Source: Macrosoma leucophasiata
Lineage: Eukaryota; Arthropoda; Insecta; Lepidoptera; Hedylidae
Assembly: GCA_036365455.1 (NCBI GenBank)
Contig: JAWQUS010000016.1
Coordinates: forward strand, 16,143,001 to 16,207,000
DNA length: 64,000 nucleotides
Direction of reading: 5' to 3'
Positions within the stretch are counted from its first letter, which is position 1; every line of letters starts with the position of its first letter. Shown here piece after piece: positions 23,366 through 34,009 of this stretch. The position numbers were made by a program, and so were the translations under genes. The notes beneath the pieces were generated by a model, which made no database searches, was not told the DNA's origin, and saw only the letters and a list, made by a program, of their open reading frames with translations.

Positions 23366-23489
23366 GAAAAAAAACGAATTGTCTTCAGTCCTATGGTTGC
23401 AGTTGACTAATTAAAACGAAGACCATCTATGAACATTAAAACAACTAATTGTTTGATATTATTTCGCATTAACACATGCTTGTGAAATA

Positions 23490-23730
23490 TATTTTATTTT
23501 TAAAGATAAATGGAAAGAAAAATTTGACTTCAGGCGAGGCTCGAACTCGCGACCTACTGGGAATCTAGTCCAGCCGCTCTTCCAATTGAGCTACTGAAGC
23601 CCTGCCCGATTTGTCAAATCTTTCCTTCACATCTATTGCATTGCTTTGGACTAGATTCCCAGTAGGTCGCGAGTTCGAGCCTCGCCTGAAGTCAAATTTT
23701 TCTTTCCATTTATCTTTAAAAATAAAATTA
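23490..23730. repeat. Long inverted repeat built from a tRNA-like element (family G)
   Basis: Two arms of about 82 bp (23491-23572 and 23648-23729) appear to be perfect reverse complements. Each runs from ATTTTATTTTTAAAGATAAA through GGAAAGAAAAATTTGACTTC and the tRNA-like 3' half to ATCTAGTCCA. The left arm continues into a full tRNA-like sequence; the right arm has only the 3' half. The transcript would fold into a long hairpin. Confidence 0.85.
23526..23602 (-). other. tRNA-like sequence (SINE or MITE head, not a confident tRNA gene)
   Basis: On the minus strand: acceptor GCTTCAG pairs with CTGAAGT (one wobble), the D-stem is GCTC/GAGC with A-box TAGCTCAATTGG, and the T-stem GCGAG/CTCGC is perfect around TTCGAGC (B-box). 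The anticodon stem has an internal mismatch before a CTAGATT loop, so the anticodon is ambiguous. Three related tRNA-like copies in the window and the inverted-repeat setting argue for a transposon module rather than a cellular tRNA. Confidence 0.55.
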
Positions 23731-24394
23731 AAACAACTAGTTAGATTTGTCATATTTGGACTGAAAACGAACGATTTGAAGAAGACAGAAGGCGTGTGAT
23801 ATATTATAATATCCCTATCCAGGTAATGGCACTAATCCACCAAGGCAGCCTTAATACTCAGAAAATATTTCTATTAAATAGTTCAAGTGTAAAATGAAGT
23901 GAAATACGAATCCAAGAATCTGAACAAAAGCTTAAACTCTAAATGAACTGACCGCAAGCCACTTCCAGTTTCATTGTTGTAGGTGTCGGAGTTAATAGGC
24001 TTGTCACGTTTTTTGTATGAATTTAGTACAAAAGGAGACCACGACCCCCATTTTCCTTGTCGGAAAATCTTGACATGGTGAATTTGTTTTATATTACGCG
24101 ATTATGGAAGCGGCGTTTATGTTGAATGTCTCATTTTGTGAAGTCGATTCAGTGCTGTATGGAGTCGCCGAGTGCTTATTATGGTCCCTTCTAATATAAA
24201 TGCTAATAAGTTGGTAACATTTTTGTTATCTCTATATTATTGTAGAGTAAAATGGTTGTTTATATGTGCGTGTTTTTTGGGAAGTTCATTGACTCGTGAA
24301 TTCTTTGGGGTCCTGTAGGTATATAAAGAGGTCAAGGGTCTATAATGAAGGTTTTCTATTGCTTACTTTGCATTGCGATGGCATACATCGACAA
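23731..24394. other. No recognisable feature
   Basis: AT-rich sequence without supported frame or repeat. Confidence 0.4.
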
Positions 24395-24545
24395 ACACAA
24401 TACGATTTAAAAAAAAATGGAAAGAAAATTATGACTCCAAGCGAGACTCGAACTCGCGACTGTTGGGTATCTAGTCCAGCCGCTTTTCCAACTGAGCTAC
24501 TAAAGTCCACGTTTGATTTGTCAAATCTTTCCTTAACATTTTATT
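24395..24545 (-). repeat. tRNA-like element (family G)
   Basis: Left flank AAAAATGGAAAGAAAATTATG, then a minus-strand tRNA-like segment at 24433-24507 with A-box TAGCTCAGTTGG and B-box-like GAGTTCGAGTC. A CAAATCTTTCC right flank is shared with the 23.5 kb copy. Confidence 0.6.
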
Positions 24546-24690
24546 GCATTGCCTTATGGCAGCAGTAGCGACATCTATTGCCAACAATTTTTTAAGCTAT
24601 TGCATATCTTCTATCGAGGGCCTTGAGCGCGGGGACCGAATTCAGAAATTCCGTAACGAAAAAACCTCACGCTATATGTATTGTATATGT

Positions 24691-24883
24691 AGAGGAGAGG
24701 AGAGGAGAGGAGAGGAGAGGAGAGGAGAGGAGAGGAGAGGAGAGGAGAGGAGAGGAGAGGAGAGGAGAGGAGAGGAGAGGAGAGGAGAGGAGAGGAGAGG
24801 AGAGGAGAGGAGAGGAGAGGAGAGGAGAGGAGAGGAGAGGAGAGGAGAGGAGAGGAGAGGAGAGGAGAGGAGAGGAGAGGAGA
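24691..24883 (+). repeat. (AGAGG)n microsatellite, about 38 units
   Basis: Uninterrupted pentanucleotide array of about 193 bp. Open frames on both strands (EERRG or LLSSP repeats) are consequences of the array and not genes. Confidence 0.97.
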
Positions 24884-25616
24884 CAGATACATCCTGCATT
24901 TCATTATAAAATACGCTTATGCCGGAAATTGCAGGGCCAGTTATTTCCCATTTGTATTAGATCTAAGGATTTTGACTAAAAGCGCAACACTCTGAGTTCG
25001 TTCAGTAGTGGAGTTCTTCTCAGTAGTGCCTGCACTTGGAACTCTGCTATGTGAATGAAACGTTAATGACGAATATATTTTTCTTTTATGAATCAATTGA
25101 AAGATTTGATGCGTCTGTGAATAAAATAAGTTTCAGGTAAATATTAGTTACGTAAATATTAATACCTATTGAATAATAATTTATTATTGTAAGTCATAAG
25201 CTATAGATAGCTTTTAAACTGACAATGTAAAAGTGTCCTTGTAGACCAATTTGAAATAAAATGTTTGAGTTTGATATTTAATCCCAATCGTGCACATATT
25301 TGCGTCCGTAGCCCGTAGCTCGACGCTACGTACGCGTCGCTACGCCACTTCCGCAGATATAACGTAATGTAAAAATTGACGAACGTTTACTTACTTTATG
25401 AGCGCTTTTTCAAATCGTTGCGCATAAATGTTTAAATGTGTTTGCGCATTAAAAATTTAGATAGATAAATTTCAAGTTGACATTCAAGCGTGATCTACGT
25501 AACTTTTATTTAAAAACATCATCATAGACAATTATAATATCTCTTCTTGCTATCATTATATTATTTGCCGTTTTCTTCTCAATCATATCGATATACCTAT
25601 ATTTATAATATATATA
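24884..25616. other. No recognisable feature
   Basis: Starts with a fragment TGCCGGAAATTGCAGGGCC resembling the middle of family A (24917-24940, minus sense). The rest is AT-rich without support. Confidence 0.4.
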
Positions 25617-25970
25617 TGTAAAGAAATACTATTTCTTTCTTCGCACTCTGTGTGTTTATTTACCATGAAGTTTGGTTATAGTTTTTAACTTTTTAATTGT
25701 CTGATTTTAAAGAAGAAACGAATTCAGAATGTCAGAGACAGATTCAAATACGAGTTGATTGACAATTGCATAATCAATGAAAATTTTAATATTATATTAT
25801 TTTATGTTTTAAAAGTGAAAGAATAAACTTTCATTGTCGTTTCTTCTTTTCAGGTTTGAGTTCATATTGTTTTATATTACCTAGATAAAATAGGCTCTGT
25901 ATAAAAAAAACTAACAATAAAACTTCTTTTCAGCAACACAAGGTTTATTTCTTTCATGTAGTAAAACAGA

Positions 25971-25975
<5 letters not shown>
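25617..25975 (+). repeat. Solo LTR of the Ty3/gypsy element
   Basis: 359 bp, starting TGTAAAGAAATACTATTTC and ending GTAAAACAGACTTAT, closely similar to the 3' LTR of the element at 44.8-49.9 kb. It is flanked by ATATA on both sides (25612-25616, 25976-25980), the expected 5 bp duplication, although the TA-rich surroundings make this less decisive. It arose by LTR-LTR recombination of an earlier full insertion. Confidence 0.9.

Positions 25976-26013
<38 letters not shown>
25976..26013. repeat. (TA)n tract
   Basis: Dinucleotide repeat directly after the solo LTR. 26014-26266 is further AT-rich sequence without features. Confidence 0.9.
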
Positions 26014-26019
<6 letters not shown>

Positions 26020-26266
26020 TGTGTATTTATTTAAATATATTATATGTATAAATATATATAATATATAGTGTAATATTTATTCGTAGGTTAATTCCGTATT
26101 TTATACTTCACTATTAAATTTATAAGTTTAACGCGCCTTTCATTGTTTTCTTTTTACCCAAAGGTTGACTGGTAGACAATTCCTTTTAGTAGCATTAAGT
26201 CTGCCTTTTGTACTACATTTCTGTGTTTGCAATAAAGTTAAATAAAAATAAATAAATAAATGAATT

Positions 26267-26500
26267 ATTGGTAGAGCTCCAGTGACGGAATCGTGGTAAT
26301 CTACTTGTCGCTAAATGTAGGTGTATCGGGTTATACTCATGTGGTTATGTACCTTGTAATTTAGGGCGCAGAGGCATAACATCTTAGGGGTCAGCAGTGG
26401 CAACGAACCTAAATTTAATTCTTATACGTAGATGTTTATAGGCTACAGTATTTAACTTACCATCAATGTGATATCATATCATATATTAGTTTCCTTTTTT
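26267..26500 (+). repeat. Family A interspersed repeat, diverged copy A8
   Basis: TTGGTAGAGCTCCAGTGACG, then CATAACATCTTAGG and CATCAATGTG blocks, with internal deletions. Confidence 0.7.
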
Positions 26501-26650
26501 GAGATATGATTATTTCTTCTTTCTTCGTTCTTTACATATTTAAACCTACTAAAGTTTTGCAAGATATGTGAACTGCAAAAAGTTATCTTCACAATCCAAC
26601 ATTTCCACGTCCCGTAATAAACTCTCAACGAAACATTTTATTTATTTATT

Positions 26651-26806
26651 GGAAGTGGCAAAATGGCATGCTGTTCACATTGATATTAAGTGATGACTGC
26701 AGCCTGTAGACACCCACACAAAGACCAATGCCAAAATGCATATGCGTTACCACCCCTGAGGCTAAAGGTGTTATGCCTCTGTGCCGAGAATTACAGAGCC
26801 GTACAT
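26651..26806 (-). repeat. Family A interspersed repeat, truncated copy A9
   Basis: GGAAGTGGCAAAATGGCATGC through ACACCCACACAAAGACCAATG to GAGCCGTACAT. The hairpin end is missing. Confidence 0.85.
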
Positions 26807-28779
26807 CCGTGAAATGTATTCAAAACGACTCATATTAAGGGATCTCGAGTCGTATCATCGTATCATGTACAGTCACGTACTATTCAATGTTGGTCAGTGA
26901 CTCTGCAAATATTTACAGCGGTGTTTACGTGACTAGTATCCCGGATGAGGCGATAAGGAGGTTTTAATTTAATTCATTACCCAAATACACCCCTGTTCAT
27001 ATTTGATTATGCGCGAAGAGCTCAATAAATTTGTTAATCTCTTTCAGTTACGGTTGATATGAAATATTCATTGTAATTTTTATCGGTTCGTAGATTTACG
27101 AATATGAAAAGTCTGGTTAGACGCGAAATTGTCCTCAAAGTGTCTCCACAATTACGAGTATATCGGCCATATTGAAATAAAATTACAAAATTTAATCAAT
27201 GAAAATTTAAATTAGGTACGACACATTTGGTTGATATAACTTTGTTAAACAAAGTTATATCAACCAAAGGTGATGTTGCAAAAATTGTTACATGTTTAAA
27301 TAAGTTTGAGAAAAGTGAACTACACAACGTGTAACAGGATTGAATGTACAACCCGAAACTAGTTAGTCCAGAATCGATAACCGAATCGTTTTCAGGCATT
27401 TTTTATTTGGGTAATATTTTGTCCCAAAATTAATGACAATTCGGGAAATTATGGTACCCATTTGGCGAACAGTCAATACAAACGAAAAAGAGACTAACGT
27501 CTATCCAAAATGGAATGCTGAAAAGTTAGAAAGAATGAAGTTTATTAGAACTCGTTGAGACGTGCTTTTTATTAAAAATAAAAATTTAAAAACAAAATAG
27601 TGAAATTAATCTTATTAACTAGCGAGTGTTACATCAATTATTTCCCGTTCGTGTTTTATGTATGGCCGTAGGTAGAGGTAGGGTATGTATGCATAGGGTG
27701 TGCATACTGTTCGTACAAATTGAGGACAACTTATTTCTTAAATAAAAAATATTAAATACATAAACATGTAATTTTAGTTCATGTATTATAATTATAACTC
27801 GATTTTTTAGGCGAGGTGTTAGATAGTGTGGATTTTTTCGTTACATGTTGTATATTATGGAAGAAGCCGCACCGATGCGTCCCGGCGTGTGGCATCTACC
27901 ATAATAATATTTTATGCTACAACTGCTCAAAGTCACATCGTCGTCTCATCTCGCCACGCCATGCCGACTGTCTGGCCAGAACTTTAACTATTGTTTATAC
28001 ATATTAATCACAGAACATTTTATGAGGTTTGTAGGTCGATTAAATTCATAACCCATTTTATCTCTAAAATGGGGTATGAATTGTTTTATCGAAATGGACA
28101 ATTCTATTATTGCGTAATAGATATCCGATTAGTATTATTAACAAAAGCTATTACTTGCTATCAAAGAGTAACAAAGTGTTGAACTCTTATTTTACTGAAC
28201 TCTACTCATTATTCATTAGTAAAAATGTGCTTATCGAAGTAAAAAGTTTTGAAAGTCCATGTGACATAATAATAATAATTAATAGCGATTTAATTTAGCC
28301 AACATTTCGCTCAGTTGCATATATTTTATTTTATTATTTTATTCTGTACTTGTCTTGTACTTTTATTGTGTCTTTCATAATGTAAACTCTGCTTTATTTT
28401 AGCAATAAAAGGTCATAGTACGCTTACTGAGTTCAATATTGAAACTAGATTAAACTGGTTACTGCCCCTTAGTGCGCGGGATATTTCAGCCCGGTTCAAT
28501 GCTTGCTCGGGGATATAGGATCCATCATGTCTCATTTGGGATGGGTTGTACTTCAAACGATTTCTTTTCAGCCACAGAAATACGTAATGCAGTTACAAAT
28601 AGTTGACGTAAGGTGACGTGTGCCTTAATATCTCTAAAACTCTGTAAATCTGCATTAAATATTGGTAGTAATTATATCACTACGCGTGGTTAGCCATTGT
28701 GATCTTTCTCAATATCTGTGTGTTTTTACGATGGCTGTCAATAATATTTTTCTATCATTATTTTGTGTTCATCTATACA
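26807..28779. other. Featureless except one perfect palindrome
   Basis: AT-rich. Short frames lack family motifs. The only structured feature seen is the palindrome at 27226-27268. Confidence 0.4.
27226..27268. repeat. Perfect 20 bp hairpin
   Basis: Arm TTTGGTTGATATAACTTTGT (27226-27245), a 3 nt TAA loop, then the exact reverse complement (27249-27268). No related sequence seen in the window. Confidence 0.9.
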
Positions 28780-29075
28780 AATAAATAAAATTGGAGTGTC
28801 TGTTTGTAATATGAAAATAACCGCTTTTTACTAAATGCATATGTATGTATACACGGTACCTACATATACTTACCAAAACAACATTTTTTACAATTTTTGT
28901 CTGTCTGTTTGGCGATTTTTGGGAATGGCTGGACTGATTTTGACGGGACTTTCACTGGCAGATAGCTCATGTAATAAGGAGTAACTTAGGCTACTTTTAT
29001 ACTAGCTGCGCCCACGACTTTGTCTGGGTAGATACTAAACAATCATAAATTCTCACGCGTCACAGCACATTCACA
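28780..29075 (+). repeat. Dispersed repeat K, copy 1
   Basis: Shares long stretches with 50236-50530: ATAACCGCTTTTTACTAAATG, TTTTGACGGGACTTTCACTG, CAGATAGCT and ACTAGCTGCGCCCACGACTT. The last motif is typical of lepidopteran dispersed repeats. Confidence 0.75.
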
Positions 29076-29094
29076 GCTAGTCTAAAATAAACCA

Positions 29095-29350
29095 TGAAGC
29101 GTATAGAGTCATATATTCATTGAGCCGCGTTCCTTCCAAGAACATAATTTACTGCCTTGTTTCCAGTTCTCCGTGTACATCGTCCAGTGGGTCGTGATAT
29201 GACCCAAAGTTTATTTCCGATTAGTTACGATATTTGACATTTATATACATGGAAAAAAATGGAGTGTAATTTACTCAGTAACCGTAGATGCTCACTGATG
29301 TGTTGTGTTTTGTTTTCGGTGTTTTGTTTGAGTTTCGCGAGGCGTTGTTT
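29095..29350 (-). repeat. Dispersed repeat D, copy D1
   Basis: Contains AACATAATTTACTGCC, TTTCCAGTTCTCCGTGTACA, GATATTTGACATTTATAT and CTCAGTAACCGTAGATGCTC, shared with D2 at 29.65-30.25 kb and, inverted, with D3-D5 at 34.0, 36.6 and 39.0 kb. Confidence 0.75.
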
Positions 29351-29644
29351 GCTTTTGTGGTAAGTACTAAGTATATTGTTAGTACTGAAATACATATGCG
29401 TGAAGAGAATTTAAGCTGAAAATTGAAAACTTTGCTTTAGTATATTTTTCATCGTTTATTATAAAAGTTTATAAGTGTTTATATTTCAGTAGTAAGCTAC
29501 TTGAACCGACTAAACTAGCTTAAAAAGTATTTTTAAATTTTTTGTGTATGTTAAACATTCAGGAAGACTGATAATAGTCATACAAATATTTTAAACAATT
29601 TTTGTCATTGCTTTTTGCAATCAATTCTTGTAAGGAATCGTATA

Positions 29645-30250
29645 TCACATATTCATTGGTTCGGGTTTCCTTTAAGAACGTAAACGTAACTTCGCGCCTT
29701 TAATCCCCGAAGGGGTAGTCAGAGGTGAAGGTAAAATGCATGCATTCAATCATACATGCAACCACCCACGATCCGCCGGTTACATTTTGGCCCATGTAAC
29801 AGGTGGCAAGCCTATTGACATCTCCGGGCACATTACTAAACTTCGAGGTACTGGGAAACTCCCAAAAATGGAAAAAGGCCAAAAGAAACAATCAAAACCA
29901 CCCAGACCAGAATCATTATCTCTTATATCCCCCGACCTGGGAATCGAACCCGGGACCTTAGCGTAGTAGTAGTAACCTGATACCAATAGGCTACTGAGGC
30001 AGTTTAACATAATTTACTGTTCTGTTTCCAGTTCTCCGTGTACATTGACCAGTGGGTTATGGTATGACCCGATGTTTATTTTCATTTAGCCATGATATTT
30101 GACATTTGTATCAACGCACTATCGGTTGAAAACTCTTGGTTTTACGGTCAGTAATATTTACCTACTCAGTAACCGTAGGTGCTCACTGATGTGTTGTGTT
30201 TATGATTCAATTAATGTTTGGATTTCGCCAGACGTTATTTTACTTGTAGG
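29645..30250 (-). repeat. Dispersed repeat D, copy D2, split by SINE C2
   Basis: The left part (29645-29682, ATATTCATTGGTTCGGG) and right part (30004-30250, AACATAATTTACTGTTC onward) align with contiguous D1, so SINE C2 at 29683-30003 was inserted into an existing D copy. Confidence 0.75.
29683..30003 (-). mobile_element. tRNA-derived SINE family C, copy C2
   Basis: Minus strand. The 5' end is tRNA-like (TGCCTCAGTAGCCTATTGGT A-box region; GGGTTCGATTCCCAGG B-box) and the body is shared with C3 and C4. The 3' end CTACCCCTTCGGGGATTAAA continues to GCGCGAAGTTACG. Flanks AACGTAA and AACATAA may be a diverged target duplication. Confidence 0.85.
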
Positions 30251-30267
30251 GTATTTATTTACACTGC

Positions 30268-30530
30268 TATTTGAAGCGCTGGGGTGACCGCTAGTAACAA
30301 ATTAAATGCGCGTTTCCGTGCTTCGGGGGGCACGTTAAGCCGTCGGTCGGAGGCCTTATGGGCGGTTTGAAAACATCCGACACCGGGTTGGCCACTAACC
30401 CGTATCTCCACCAATCCGCATTGGAGCAGCGTGGTGGAGTAAGCTCCAGGCCTCCCCCAAAAAGGGGAGAGACTCGTGCCCAGCAGTGGGACGTATAATG
30501 GGTTGCCATTATTATTATTATTATTATGCG
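30268..30530 (+). mobile_element. 5S-derived SINE family E, 5'-truncated copy E1
   Basis: Starts within the 5S-like part (GGGGTGACCGCTAGTAACAA), continues AATGCGCGTTTCCGTGCTTC, CACGTTAAGCCGTCGGTCGG, the CCAATCCGCATTGGAGCAGC block and CCCAGCAGTGGGACGTATAA, and ends in an ATT tail (30510-30528). Confidence 0.85.
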
Positions 30531-30939
30531 CCGTATTAAAGTAGTAGTGCTTTACTTTTTTAATACATGAGGTTATAAGTTTTTTAAATATGTCATTAGT
30601 TAGTGGTTTCCTTTAACTCGTGTTTCCATGCATTTGCTTTTAATTACCTGTTTATTGAATTTGTACATTATTGTAAGTTTTTTGGGACTAATAGTTTTCA
30701 ACTTATCTAAGAAATTTAAGAACTCTACCCTGCTCACTCACATGTGTTATTGTGAAAAGTCCAATAAAAATAAAATCTACATTCGGGTGTGTGTGGATTT
30801 CGGTAGAAAGTTGATAGAGAAACTGGACTAGTGGATCACTAGGCCACTCACTCTAGTCTAGTGGTCGGGGGTTCAAGTGCCGTCTGAAGTCAAAATATAG
30901 TTCCAGTTTTCGATAAAATTATTTTAGAACAAAAAGCTT
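30531..30939. other. No gene; degenerate tRNA-like segment near 30.83-30.89 kb
   Basis: 30720-30760 holds CTCACTCACATGTGTTATTG, as in family G flanks. 30830-30895 has GGTCGGGGGTTCAAGTGCCG followed by TCTGAAGTC, a plus-strand tRNA-like 3' half. The rest shows no feature. Confidence 0.4.
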
Positions 30940-31078
30940 ATGTATTTCTTGAGACACTGTTATATTGATTTAATTCCAGTACGCCTCGTTACATGTACTC
31001 AGAGTAATTCAGCGATTAAGCATTCGCAATTTAGTTAATTCAGCTTTAACTGATGTAGCTTATGCTTAGAACATTAGC
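30940..31078 (+). repeat. Direct repeat J, copy J1
   Basis: ATGTATTTCTTGAGACACTG, CGTTACATGTACTCAG, AGCGATTAAGCATTCG and TTTAGTTAATTCAGC blocks, shared with J2 and J3 about 1.1 and 2.1 kb downstream in the same orientation. Confidence 0.75.
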
Positions 31079-31090
31079 CATATAACCTTC

Positions 31091-31386
31091 CTCTAGACTC
31101 ATAGAGCAACACCAGAGGGGAGTAGCCATATGCAGGCTTTCCCGTCTGTCAAAGTACAAGCCCAAATAAGCCTATACCTGTCGCCTAGATGTTTAAATGT
31201 GTGCGTGAAATTGTTTCTGTATTTTGTTAAAGTCGAGGTGTGAGTTTTGTAGTAATAGACGATTTTTGTAGTGTGTTTCATTTCCCCCCGCAAAAAATTA
31301 CAGACTGTTTTGCATCGGTAATAAACGCTATGGCTACTCCCCTCCAGTCCGCCGCGGCCGGTGGTCCGTGTTACTCTATGTCTAGA
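31091..31386. mobile_element. MITE with long terminal inverted repeats
   Basis: The left end TCTAGACTCATAGAGCAACA...GAGGGGAGTAGCCATA and right end TATGGCTACTCCCCTC...GTTACTCTATGTCTAGA are inverted. The right arm carries an extra GC-rich stretch (CAGTCCGCCGCGGCCG). The interior is non-coding. I recall similar elements in Lepidoptera. Superfamily unknown; a target duplication is unclear because the ends overlap CTAGA. Confidence 0.7.
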
Positions 31387-31532
31387 CTGATCATGTTCGA
31401 ATTATTGCACAGAATTCTTTCTGTCAACTCTTTGGAAATGAAATGGGACGTTGCATTCTAATTTTGTAATGTTACAATCGTAGTTTGTTATAGAGATGAC
31501 CTACCTACTTTGTATTTATCAATAATAAGTTA

Positions 31533-31792
31533 GGATCCCACTGCAGGATCATTTTGTACATCCAGATATGCTGCAAAATTATTTTATACATATTGCCGTG
31601 AGGTGGACGATATTTTATTGAAAAAACAAAGTAAAAAAATCTTTCCCCAAAAAAAAATATAAAAAAATACTTGCGGCCATTTTTTGATAGGCAACCTAGT
31701 GGATATATATTATATTCTCCTGATTATAAATATACGTAAAAATTAGGTTTGTAGTATATCTGGATGAACGAAATGATTGTGCATTGGGATCC
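31533..31792. mobile_element. MITE family L, copy L1 (TWA target duplication)
   Basis: 260 bp with about 37 bp inverted termini: GGATCCCACTGCAGGATCAT and, inward from the right, GGATCCCAATGCACAATCAT, both continuing to CATCCAGATAT. Flanked by TTA on both sides (31530-31532, 31793-31795). A 3 bp TWA duplication with a GG start is typical of PIF/Harbinger MITEs; that assignment is inferred. The second copy at 44.58-49.99 kb is split by an LTR element. Confidence 0.8.
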
Positions 31793-32035
31793 TTATCTAG
31801 CTAGAATAAGACAAAGTTTTACTTATTTACCTTTTACCCATTTTAGACCTGTGGAGCAAATTGTACTATATTGACAAGCAGGTTTTCACTTTATTGTAAA
31901 ACTACTACATAAATAGCCAGTAATTTGACAAGAATATTCTAATTTACTTCATCAAGTCAAAGGAATCTGCGATTCAACAAATACTGTGATAATTGTAATT
32001 GATTAATTACATTAAAAACTCCGCCAAGTTTCTTA

Positions 32036-32205
32036 TCGTAGCACTTTGTTATTCACGACTAATGTATTTCTTGAGACGCTGTGATATTGATCGAATTCCA
32101 GCACGCTACGTTACATGCACTCAGTGTAATGCAGCGATTAAACATTCGCTATTTAGTTAATTCAGCCTTAGCTGGCTGTCACTATACAGCATGTGCTTAG
32201 AAATG
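32036..32205 (+). repeat. Direct repeat J, copy J2
   Basis: CGTAGCACTTTGTTATTCAC, CTTGAGACGCTGTGATATTG, ATTCCAGCACGCTACG and ACATGCACTCAGTGTAAT blocks shared with J3; J1 is more diverged. Confidence 0.8.
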
Positions 32206-32343
32206 TCGAACGTTGGGGAAAATGTCTAAAGGTATACAGTAACAATTTAGAGGGAAATTCAAGTTTCGCTTTGATACGTTTTCTATTTGGACTTATACTA
32301 GTTTTGAATTCCGAGGAAGTTTTCAGTTTATAATGTTAAACAA

Positions 32344-32652
32344 ACGTAAATTCACGGCTGTAATCCCCGAAGGGGTAGGCAGAGGTAAATGCTTGCATTC
32401 AAGGATACATGCAAACACCCACGATTCGCCGGTTACGTTTTTGGCCCATGTAACGGGTGGCGAGCCTGTTTATATCTCCGGTCACATTACCAAACGTCAA
32501 GGTACTGGGAAATTTCCAAAAAATGGAAAAATCCCAATAGAACCAGAGATAAAGGACTTTACATCATTATGTCTGATAACCCTCTACCCGGGTATCGAAC
32601 CCAGGACCTCAGCGTAGTAGTAGTGGCCTGCTACTACTAGGCTACCGAGGCA
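32344..32652 (-). mobile_element. tRNA-derived SINE family C, copy C3
   Basis: 309 bp, flanked by a perfect 9 bp target duplication GTTAAACAA (32335-32343 and 32653-32661). On the minus strand it has A-box TAGCCTAGTAGTAGCAGG, B-box-like GGGTTCGATACCC, and a 3' end CTACCCCTTCGGGGATTACA followed by GCCGTGAATTTACG. Confidence 0.9.
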
Positions 32653-33060
32653 GTTAAACAACTTTTTCCGAAAAACGTATTAGGTCCAAAGTCCAGAGGT
32701 AGTAAAGTTATTTCAATGTTATGTATAAAATTTATATTATTTAATATAACCTGGTTAAAGAGATTATGCTTTAAAGATACATGTCATGAACTCCCTAATT
32801 TTTCCTGTTGACCATTTTCTCCTTCTATCTTCATTTAGGTCTTGAATGGTCGCCCCAGATAAGCCGACTTTGCAAAGCATCATCTCTACCGACCCCATCT
32901 TGTTGGCTGTATTATGTTCCGGTCTCCCGACTTTTGCCCGCCTGCTCAGCAGAAAGCCACATAAATATTCTAATCACTCCAATAATTTTGCGATATTTAT
33001 CACGTCCTTGATGACCGTGATAATGTAATTAATTAATTATACTTAATATAGCTTACTAAT

Positions 33061-33232
33061 CGTAGCACTTTGTAATTAACGGTTAATGTATTTCTTGAGA
33101 TGTTGTGATATTGATTGCATTCCAGCACGCTACGTTACATGCACTCAGTGTAATAGAGCGATTATATAATATATCGTATATTCGGAATTTAGTTAATACA
33201 GCCATAACCAGGTGTCACTTATGAGCTTAAGC
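33061..33232 (+). repeat. Direct repeat J, copy J3
   Basis: CGTAGCACTTTGTAATTAAC, CTTGAGATGTTGTGATATTG and ATTCCAGCACGCTACG as in J2, with a TATAATATATCGTATATT insertion. The J copies sit about 1.0-1.1 kb apart in direct order. Confidence 0.8.
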
Positions 33233-33741
33233 GTTGGCGATTCGCGGTCCACGGCCGCCACGATAACACACTGCCGCAGCCTAAAACACCATTCGCTGTA
33301 GTATTTTCTGTGCGCTACGATTGCTTTGCCAGACTATCGGAGCAGGAACACTGAGGCCAAAATTCGAAATATGTATGTCAAAATCGAACTAACCAAAATT
33401 TCTCAAAGCAGAGATAAAGGATATGCGTAGGATGTGGTTGTTTATATTTTATGATGATTTCTATAATTCTAATAAGTTTTCCTAAGTTGTAAGAGTTCTC
33501 GTGTTCAGTATTGCGATATGAACCACTTTACATCTTTTGGTCGGAGGGTGGTGAGACTCTTCGTTTATTGATGATTATTGTGTTTGTACGAGACTAAAAA
33601 GTATATTAATTTTATGTTATTTGACACACCAATCGGCATCTAGCGAGATAATAATATAGGTACTAAAACTCGAAGTCGGTTTTTGTTCGACTCTACTAGT
33701 CCTCTTGTATATTCTGGTCTATGATAAAAACCATAGATTTC
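33233..33741. other. No recognisable feature
   Basis: A GC-richer patch at 33235-33350 and AT-rich remainder. No supported frame. Confidence 0.35.
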
Positions 33742-33935
33742 AATGCAGAAATGCAGATACGTTGCAACTCCTAGGGCCTAAGCTGATGCCTCTCCGCCAG
33801 AATATACGGAGCCACACTTAAGGTACCACTGGAAAACGATAGTGCTGAATATTACGCCTACTAACGGTAAGAAAATCAGGTAATGCGGTAGTACCTAAGC
33901 CTGCAAGCTCTGTCACTATAGCTCTAACACCGGTA
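33742..33935 (-). repeat. Family A interspersed repeat, diverged copy A10
   Basis: AATGCAGATACGTTGCAACTCC, ACGATAGTGCTGAATATTACG and AGGTAATGCGGTAGTACCTA, ending GCTCTAACACCGGT. Old copy. Confidence 0.75.
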
Positions 33936-34009
33936 AGTATATTTACTGGCTGTCATTTTTAAGTCAAATTTCATGTACGTGTTTCTCAGGACATTGTTAA
34001 ATCGGCCAA

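Noticed and set aside
23526..23602. A functional tRNA gene
   Set aside because: Cloverleaf arms are good, but the anticodon stem has a mismatch, related sequences recur at 3.5, 24.4 and 54.9 kb with the same flanks, and this copy is part of an inverted repeat.
24544..24979. Open frames of 75-121 aa on both strands with EERRG or LLSSP repeats
   Set aside because: They are translations of the (AGAGG)n microsatellite, present in several frames and both strands.
27816..28298. Three overlapping frames of about 62 aa
   Set aside because: Short, AT-rich, without recognisable domains, splice context or conservation that can be judged here.
29736..32640. Frames of 76-94 aa containing HVTGG, YISGHITK and PGIEP
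   Set aside because: They are translations of SINE family C on the opposite strand, repeated at each copy.
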